Positions 63,728-64,000 of a DNA stretch of 64,000 nucleotides are shown here, piece after piece. The stretch covers positions 87,568 through 151,567 of the forward strand of contig JAKOXH010000051.1 of assembly GCA_029781135.1 (NCBI GenBank). Reading direction: 5' to 3'. The DNA comes from Planctomycetota bacterium. GTDB lineage: Bacteria > Planctomycetota > Planctomycetia > Pirellulales > Lacipirellulaceae. Position 1 is the stretch's first letter. The number at the start of each line of letters is the position of its first letter. A program made the translations under genes and the position numbers. The notes under the pieces were generated by a model, which saw only the letters and a list, made by a program, of their open reading frames with translations, did not search any database and had not been told where the DNA came from.

Positions 63728-63804
63728 AAGGGGACGGGGGTCAATTACGGGCAATCACAACCGTAGCCGCAAAGCGATTCCCGTAATTGACTCCCGTCTC
63801 CTTT
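63728..63804. repeat. Hairpin element with 24-bp arms
   Basis: AAGGGGACGGGGGTCAATTA (left) and a right arm whose complement is AAAGGAGACGGGAGTCAATT; 77 bases. Same AAGGGGAC start as the element at 45753. Confidence 0.85.
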
Positions 63805-63882
63805 GGTCACCCCGGCGCCACCCAGGGAATTCCTACGAATTCTTCTCCATTTCCAGCTACTGAAAACTTTTCCACTATTTCC

Positions 63883-63912
63883 TTGCTTTTGTGCCACCAC
63901 CTGTGCTATAGT
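63883..63912 (+). promoter_or_regulatory. Candidate promoter at window end
   Basis: TTGCTT, 18 bases, TATAGT. It would drive the frame that begins at 63924. Confidence 0.5.
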
Positions 63913-63923
63913 CGCCCGTTGAA

Positions 63924-64000
63924 ATGACCGTTCGAGTGCAGTCTCTGCCAAGCAGACGTCTCGCCGGGACAATGTCAGTTGGCGACCTCTCGGATCGGAG
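63924..64000 (+). CDS. Possible start of a gene, cut by window end
   Basis: ATG 63924 (MTVRVQSLPSRRLAGTMSVG), open to the edge. No ribosome site; with the promoter above it would have a leader of only a few bases. Too short to recognise. Confidence 0.25.
   Translation, partial: MTVRVQSLPSRRLAGTMSVGDLSDR

Overview
The window is a GC-rich bacterial chromosome segment that looks like Planctomycetota, most likely the Pirellulales side. I infer this from the gene content and from the repeats. The gene content includes many secreted or lipid-anchored proteins of planctomycete type, an SLA1-homology (SHD1-like) protein, a matrixin with dockerin-like repeats and a PEP-type C-terminus, and a phosphoesterase fused to a YVTN propeller. 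It also includes an MfnB-type enzyme of methanopterin synthesis, paired PQQ-like propellers and a Rho factor with a long Gly/Arg-rich head. Intergenic gaps are filled with several families of short palindromic repeats. No rRNA, tRNA, CRISPR array, transposase or phage gene was found.

Layout. 1-10.8 kb: a LacI-type regulator cut by the window edge, a large Tat-exported hydrolase-like protein, a HEAT-like secreted protein, a PQQ-like propeller, a YVTN-phosphoesterase and a secreted VWA protein. 11.2-17.6 kb: rho with a promoter far upstream and a leader of about 540 nt, a thioredoxin-YHS fusion, a TPR protein, an STN-like secretin-domain protein and a PHA-granule-type protein. 17.7-24.3 kb: a small conserved protein, a membrane protein overlapping mfnB, a CitMHS/NhaD-type ion transporter, RNase D, an M24 peptidase and a small lipoprotein. 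24.6-33.4 kb: a 650-aa secreted protein, an FG-rich BON protein, and a same-strand run of SHD1-like protein, secretin and lipoprotein. 33.6-39.4 kb: aldehyde dehydrogenase, a repeat-helix protein, a VapC-type toxin with two small antitoxin-like genes, and adenine deaminase.

39.8-49.5 kb: a Cys-rich outer-membrane protein ending at a clear intrinsic terminator, the matrixin, a family 2 glycosyltransferase, an OprB-like porin, an 0.8-kb repeat cluster, two paralogous small membrane proteins, a GH43-like propeller and an EamA transporter. 49.8-56 kb: an esterase, a complete higBA module with promoter and operator, and three envelope proteins, two of which share one domain. 56-64 kb: a secreted protein whose N-terminal region is read through a dispersed repeat, a pectate-lyase-superfamily helix, a DUF433/DUF5615 toxin-antitoxin pair, a large propeller and a GH28-like helix. 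The extreme end carries a candidate promoter for a gene that leaves the window.

Functionally the window is mostly envelope and polysaccharide biology (two parallel beta-helix proteins, two or three propeller or GH-like proteins, an OprB-type porin, a LacI-type regulator, an orphan secretin) mixed with housekeeping genes (rho, rnd, ade, mfnB) and three toxin-antitoxin loci. Every functional call rests on motif recognition by eye; no database search was run.
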